This document shows, piece after piece, positions 60,591 through 64,000 of a DNA stretch of 64,000 nucleotides. The position numbers and the translations under genes are program-made. The notes beneath the pieces were generated by a model, which was not told where the DNA came from, ran no database searches, and saw only the letters and a program-made list of their open reading frames with translations. Each line of letters starts with the position of its first letter. Positions within the stretch are counted from its first letter, which is position 1. This DNA comes from Candidatus Woesearchaeota archaeon (GTDB taxonomy: Archaea > Nanobdellota > Nanobdellia > Woesearchaeales > UBA525): the NCBI GenBank assembly GCA_028818155.1, contig JAPPOH010000003.1, forward strand, positions 1 through 64,000. The letters are read 5' to 3'.

Positions 60591-62084
60591 ATGTTTACGG
60601 GGAAAAGCATTATCGATGTTCACTCGCTCACAAGAGATGAGATTGAGTACATTCTTACGAAAGCTGCAGAGATAAAACAGGCACTGCAAGAAAAAAAGCC
60701 CAACGTCTACAATCTTGCGAGGAACAAAGAGCTATTAGCAGCGCTCCTCTTCTACGAAAACAGCACAAGAACGAAGAACAGCTTCGAAATCGCGGCAAAA
60801 CGTCTTGGGTTAGAGACTGTCGGCTTCGCAGGCACAGAAGGCACATCCGTCAAGAAGGGAGAATCACTCAAACACACACTCGATATGTTCCACGCGTACG
60901 GCTGTGATGTGGTCATCATGCGACACCACCTCGATGGCGCTGCGAAATACGCGGCAGACTACCTTGACATTCCCGTCTTTAACGCTGGTGATGGACAGCA
61001 TGAGCATCCAACGCAAACGCTTCTCGATCTTTTTACTATCAAAGAACACCTCGGAAAGCTCACAGGTATTGACATCGGCATGGGAGGCGACTTGAAATAT
61101 GGACGCACTGTGCATTCTCTCGCGATTGCCCTCGCAAAATTCAGGAACGTACGCTTACATTTGTATTCGCATAAGCTGCTCGCGATGCCAAAGAGCATCC
61201 TTACCTACTTGAAGGAGCATAAAGTGAAGGTGACCGTACACTCTTCGTTCGAAAAGATGCTCAAGAATGTGGACGTCTTCTACCAGACGAGAATCCAGAA
61301 AGAGCGGATGCCTGATCCGGAAGAGTTCGAGAAGGCGAAAGATGCATGTCGGTTCACACTCAAGCACATGGAGCTCACGAAAAAGAAGTTCGGCATCATG
61401 CACCCGCTCCCAATCAACAAAGAGTACCCATCTATCGAGCCAGATGTTGATTATCATGAAAAAGCACTGTACAAGACACAAGCAGGGAATGGTGTCCCTA
61501 CACGATTAGCGGAGATTGCACTCTCCCTCGGCCTTCTAGGGAAGGATTTCAAAGGGAAAACGCACACTGAAACAGCGCCGAAGCAAACATTTATGCGTGA
61601 ACTCAAAGTCAAGAAGCAAGAGAAGAAAACAGATCAGAGCCTAAAGCCGATCAGAGACGAAGGAACTGTTATTGATCATCTCCAAGCAGGCACAGCACAG
61701 AAGCTCATGTACTTGCTGAAAGTGGAGGAGCGCGGTGATATCTATCGTGGTGGTACGGTCAGAAGGCTCAGCAACAGAAGACGATTGAAAGCGATGCTGA
61801 TGATTGAATCTCGCACTCTAACAGATGATGAAATGAAAGTTGTTGCCGCGATCAGCCCGAAATGCAGGGTGAACACGATTCAGAAAGGCGATGTTGTCAA
61901 GAAAGTTGAACTTCGGATGCCTGAAGTGATTGAAAACGTGAAATACCTGAAGTGCAAGAATAGCAATTGTATTACGAGAGTTGAGTTCCAAGAGCATATC
62001 ACACCGAAATTCATCCGCGCAGGAAAGAAAATTCTCCGTTGTCATTACTGTGATCACTTACAGGAAGGGAAGGATTTGTTGTGA
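60591..62084 (+). CDS. pyrBI: Aspartate carbamoyltransferase catalytic-regulatory fusion (PyrB-PyrI)
   Basis: Second step of pyrimidine synthesis. Residues 1-310 are catalytic: FYENSTRTKNSFE (carbamoyl-phosphate motif), DGQHEHPTQTLLDLFT and VDVFYQTR. The usual HPLPRVDEI aspartate loop is HPLPINKEYPSI, so the substrate-binding Arg is missing or moved. Residues 350-497 are PyrI: an allosteric domain (GTVIDHLQAGTAQKLMYLL) and a zinc domain with four Cys (CKNSNC and CHYC). A charged linker joins them. ATG 60591; CTTTATAAAC at 60537-60546 gives a leader of about 25 nt. Confidence 0.92.
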   Translation: MFTGKSIIDVHSLTRDEIEYILTKAAEIKQALQEKKPNVYNLARNKELLAALLFYENSTRTKNSFEIAAKRLGLETVGFAGTEGTSVKKGESLKHTLDMFHAYGCDVVIMRHHLDGAAKYAADYLDIPVFNAGDGQHEHPTQTLLDLFTIKEHLGKLTGIDIGMGGDLKYGRTVHSLAIALAKFRNVRLHLYSHKLLAMPKSILTYLKEHKVKVTVHSSFEKMLKNVDVFYQTRIQKERMPDPEEFEKAKDACRFTLKHMELTKKKFGIMHPLPINKEYPSIEPDVDYHEKALYKTQAGNGVPTRLAEIALSLGLLGKDFKGKTHTETAPKQTFMRELKVKKQEKKTDQSLKPIRDEGTVIDHLQAGTAQKLMYLLKVEERGDIYRGGTVRRLSNRRRLKAMLMIESRTLTDDEMKVVAAISPKCRVNTIQKGDVVKKVELRMPEVIENVKYLKCKNSNCITRVEFQEHITPKFIRAGKKILRCHYCDHLQEGKDLL

Positions 62085-62115
62085 TGATAAAACTTTGCAA
62101 GGAAGAGAATTTTCC

Positions 62116-62868
62116 CTAGTGCAATTTCGGATTCCTAATCTTCAATTTCTTTACAATGCTATCTGTCGTTGTATTCTCTTCGCGCATCATATCTATCATA
62201 TCTTCTGTTGGTAAGGGTGGAATGATTACTGCGAAGAGTGTCATGAGCCAGCGAAGCAGGCATGGAACGTGAACGACATGCACACCCGGATGAATTCTCT
62301 TCGCTAAGGATGCATACGTGAAGATTTCTGGGCCGCCAACCTCGACAGTTCTGTTACGGATTCTTCTGTTAGCAGCTGCAACAGCAACGTTTGCAACAGT
62401 TTCAACTGCAACCGGCTGCACTGTTCCGTTCGCAAGGAGTGGGTAGAATCCCGTCTGGCAAATCTTCCGAAACATGTTAATTGATTTGTCCTTCTTGCCG
62501 AAGATCATTGATGGACGGATGATTGCGTACGGTACGCCTGAAGACTCTATCATGAGCTCCGCTTTTCTCTTTGACGTCTGGTATGGTGTCCCGTCCAGCT
62601 TCGCACCCAACGCACTGATGTGCACGAATTGTTGAATCCGTAATTTCTTTCCTAGCTTCAGGAGCCATTCAGTGAAATCAACGTGCGTTTCCTGGAATGT
62701 ATACACATTCTCTTTAAGAATGCCAACACAATTAATGATCACATCCGCTCTCGTGGGGACCGCTTTGTGTTTCCTGTTATGTATGATAACTTTGTGCCCT
62801 TCTTTCTCAAGAAGTTTGACGACTTCACTTCCAAGAAAGCCAGTCCCGCCAGCGACTAGGATGTTCAT
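62116..62868 (-). CDS. NAD(P)-binding atypical SDR (NDUFA9/NmrA-like)
   Basis: Rossmann loop LVAGGTGFLGSEVVKLLE at residues 4-21, then ADVIINCVGI, HISALGA and YQTSKRKAE (YxxxK), and RPSMIFG. This is the atypical extended SDR pattern seen in NDUFA9-like and NmrA-like proteins. 250 residues, function unknown; it could be quinone- or redox-related. It converges with pyrBI. Confidence 0.85.
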   Translation of the reverse strand: MNILVAGGTGFLGSEVVKLLEKEGHKVIIHNRKHKAVPTRADVIINCVGILKENVYTFQETHVDFTEWLLKLGKKLRIQQFVHISALGAKLDGTPYQTSKRKAELMIESSGVPYAIIRPSMIFGKKDKSINMFRKICQTGFYPLLANGTVQPVAVETVANVAVAAANRRIRNRTVEVGGPEIFTYASLAKRIHPGVHVVHVPCLLRWLMTLFAVIIPPLPTEDMIDMMREENTTTDSIVKKLKIRNPKLH

Positions 62869-62899
62869 CCTCTCAAGAGTACCCTGGAGGTTAAAAACG

Positions 62900-63367
62900 T
62901 TACTCTAGTTCGGCAGCACCAAACAACACACCAAACTCCTTACACCAGATCAGCACGTGTTTGTACTCTTCTATGTTCACGAAACTTGGCATGATATACG
63001 TTTGATCGCCTGTGAATGAGCGAAGCTTGCCAAGATTCACAGCGTTCGTTGCGTATTCGTCTGTCGATAGATAAACAAACAGATCAGGTCCTCTATCAAC
63101 GTGGAAATCTTCTAGTGCAAGATGAAGGATACCACTTTCTTTGTACACAGTCGCGAGTCCTGCAGTCTCATGTTCTTTATCTTTGAATGTTCCCTGCCGA
63201 AGTGGTTCATTTCCGAGCACGTCTGGTTCTGCGGATTTTGCAGGCACGTATCTCTCATCACGAACGAGCTGCTGCGCACTGCTATCAACCCCCGTGCGCA
63301 CATCAGTGTCCACACGGCCGCCGCAGCTGATGAGCAGCAATGTTACGAGCAACAGTATCCAACGCAT
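62900..63367 (-). CDS. DM13-domain lipoprotein
   Basis: Lipoprotein signal MRWILLLVTLLLISCGG (lipobox ISC). After a 50-residue linker comes a DM13 domain: GTFKDKEHETAGLATVYKES, then LHLALEDFHVDRGPDLFVYL, NLGKLRSFTGDQTYIMP and VLIWCKEFGVLFGAAEL. The conserved Cys in IWC is the proposed redox residue. Displayed on the cell surface. ATG 63367 preferred; the ORF extends 16 codons further upstream. Confidence 0.9.
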   Translation of the reverse strand: MRWILLLVTLLLISCGGRVDTDVRTGVDSSAQQLVRDERYVPAKSAEPDVLGNEPLRQGTFKDKEHETAGLATVYKESGILHLALEDFHVDRGPDLFVYLSTDEYATNAVNLGKLRSFTGDQTYIMPSFVNIEEYKHVLIWCKEFGVLFGAAELE

Positions 63368-63433
63368 ACGTTCGAAAAGTGCTATCATCATCTTAAACGT
63401 AACGTTTTTGAACAACGTCCTTGTACATACTTC

Positions 63434-63832
63434 ATGGACTTCCTCACCATTGCACTCCTTATCTTCGTAGCCGCAATTTTCTTCTTCCTCGGCAAACTCA
63501 TAGCAACACTCAGCTTCAAGGAGCGAGAACGAGCAATACGAGCAGATACGGCAAAGAGAAGCCGCGCTGTCGTCGGCGGCCAGGTATCTGAGCAGCTCGC
63601 GCCATTCCTGCCTGATTTCCCTTTTAAACCGTCAGAAGTGAAGTTTGTGGGAAAACCTGTTGATTTTATCGTCTTTGAAGGGCTGGATGAGAAAGCAATC
63701 ACGAACGTTGTCTTTTTAGAGGTGAAATCGGGAAAATCTCGCTTGTCAAGTGTGGAAAAAACACTTAAAGAGACGATTGAGCACAAAAACGTCGCATTTG
63801 CAGAATACCGGGTGCCTGATGGGAAAACGTAG
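63434..63832 (+). CDS. Holliday junction resolvase-related membrane-anchored nuclease
   Basis: One N-terminal membrane helix (LTIALLIFVAAIFFFLGKL), a basic coil (KERERAIRADTAKRSR), then a PD-(D/E)xK-like core: VDFIVFEGL...VVFLEVKSGKSRLSSVE with VEVK-type catalytic residues, matching the Endonuc_Holl family. 132 residues. It overlaps the next regulator gene by 14 nt. Confidence 0.85.
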   Translation: MDFLTIALLIFVAAIFFFLGKLIATLSFKERERAIRADTAKRSRAVVGGQVSEQLAPFLPDFPFKPSEVKFVGKPVDFIVFEGLDEKAITNVVFLEVKSGKSRLSSVEKTLKETIEHKNVAFAEYRVPDGKT

Positions 63833-64000
63833 TGTCTTATGGTATGTGTTTGTTGGTTCTCGTGGTGGAGAGACACGCATGTGCATCATTGATTCTCTTA
63901 TGAGAAAGCCAAAAAATCCTCGAGAACTCTCCGTGGAGTTTGAACTTGATTACTCAACGATCCGGCACAGTCTCCGTGTCTTAGAGAAAAACAGGATCAT
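63819..64000 (+). CDS. Winged-helix regulator, 3' end outside window
   Basis: The partial ORF starts MGKRSVLWYVFVGSRGG and continues with an ArsR/MarR-like HTH: RMCIIDSLMRKPKNPRELSV, then LDYSTIRHSLRVLEKNRII. Sixty codons are visible. ATG 63819 overlaps the end of the resolvase-like gene. Confidence 0.7.
   Translation, partial: MGKRSVLWYVFVGSRGGETRMCIIDSLMRKPKNPRELSVEFELDYSTIRHSLRVLEKNRI

Noticed and set aside
1..64000. CRISPR arrays, rRNA genes, replication origin
   Set aside because: No regularly spaced repeats, rRNA signatures or clustered origin-type repeats were seen by reading both strands.

Overview
This window is archaeal. It carries DNA topoisomerase VI (both subunits), replication factor C large subunit, archaeal release factor aRF1, NOP5 and fibrillarin, an A-type ATP synthase operon with an intein in the A subunit, archaeal class I FBP aldolase, the archaeal tRNA methyltransferases TrmI and Trm-G10, and RibL-type FAD synthetase. 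Many genes are leaderless, with a TTTATAAA-like TATA box centred about 26 nt before the start codon. I used that spacing to choose many starts. Shortened information-processing proteins (NOP5 without its N-terminal domain, RFC-L without a C-terminal PIP box, short ArgH and short HisG) hint at a DPANN-like, Woesearchaeota-type lineage, but this is inference and no 16S rRNA is present.

Layout. 0-4 kb: membrane proteins, including a voltage-sensor domain joined to a bestrophin/DUF4239-like region. 4-7 kb: arginine branch (ACT-domain regulator divergent from argG-argH). 8-13 kb: aRF1, a probable structured ncRNA, SprT-like protease, cobalamin adenosyltransferase, LEA14-like protein and GNAT. 12.9-13.7 kb: an intact-looking IS1-family element inserted in a lipoprotein gene. 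14-17 kb: NOP5-fibrillarin, a bacterial-type ECF sigma factor homologue and LemA. 17-26 kb: accessory stretch with MNT/HEPN, TrmB regulator, TrmI, HAD, sugar nucleotidyltransferase, SOD, two toxin-antitoxin operons with matching upstream repeats, and Mrp plus a single-cluster ferredoxin. 26-35.5 kb: ATP synthase operon H-I-K-E-C-F-A(intein)-B-D. 36-40 kb: epimerase, FTR1 iron permease and DtxR regulator. 40.2-45.3 kb: tRNA-His directly followed by hisG-D-B-H-F-(A-I-E fused). 45-53 kb: topoisomerase VI, a MazF/RHH module, FBP aldolase and RFC-L. 53-64 kb: a degenerate PPDK_N-like protein with a long acidic tail, a TrmB-DUF2156 fusion, RibL, HEPN/MNT, Trm-G10, a PyrB-PyrI fusion, a DM13 lipoprotein and a Holliday-junction-resolvase-related protein.

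The main pathways are arginine synthesis from citrulline (argG, argH), histidine synthesis except hisC and histidinol-phosphate phosphatase, iron import with its regulator, ATP synthesis/hydrolysis, and C/D-RNP methylation. Five toxin-antitoxin-like modules lie in the accessory parts. The strongest leads for new biology are the archaeal-context sigma factor, the voltage-sensor/bestrophin-like fusion, the TrmB-DUF2156 fusion, the tRNA-His leading its own biosynthetic operon, the HisA-HisI-HisE fusion, the paired repeats upstream of toxin-antitoxin promoters, and two structured RNA candidates.
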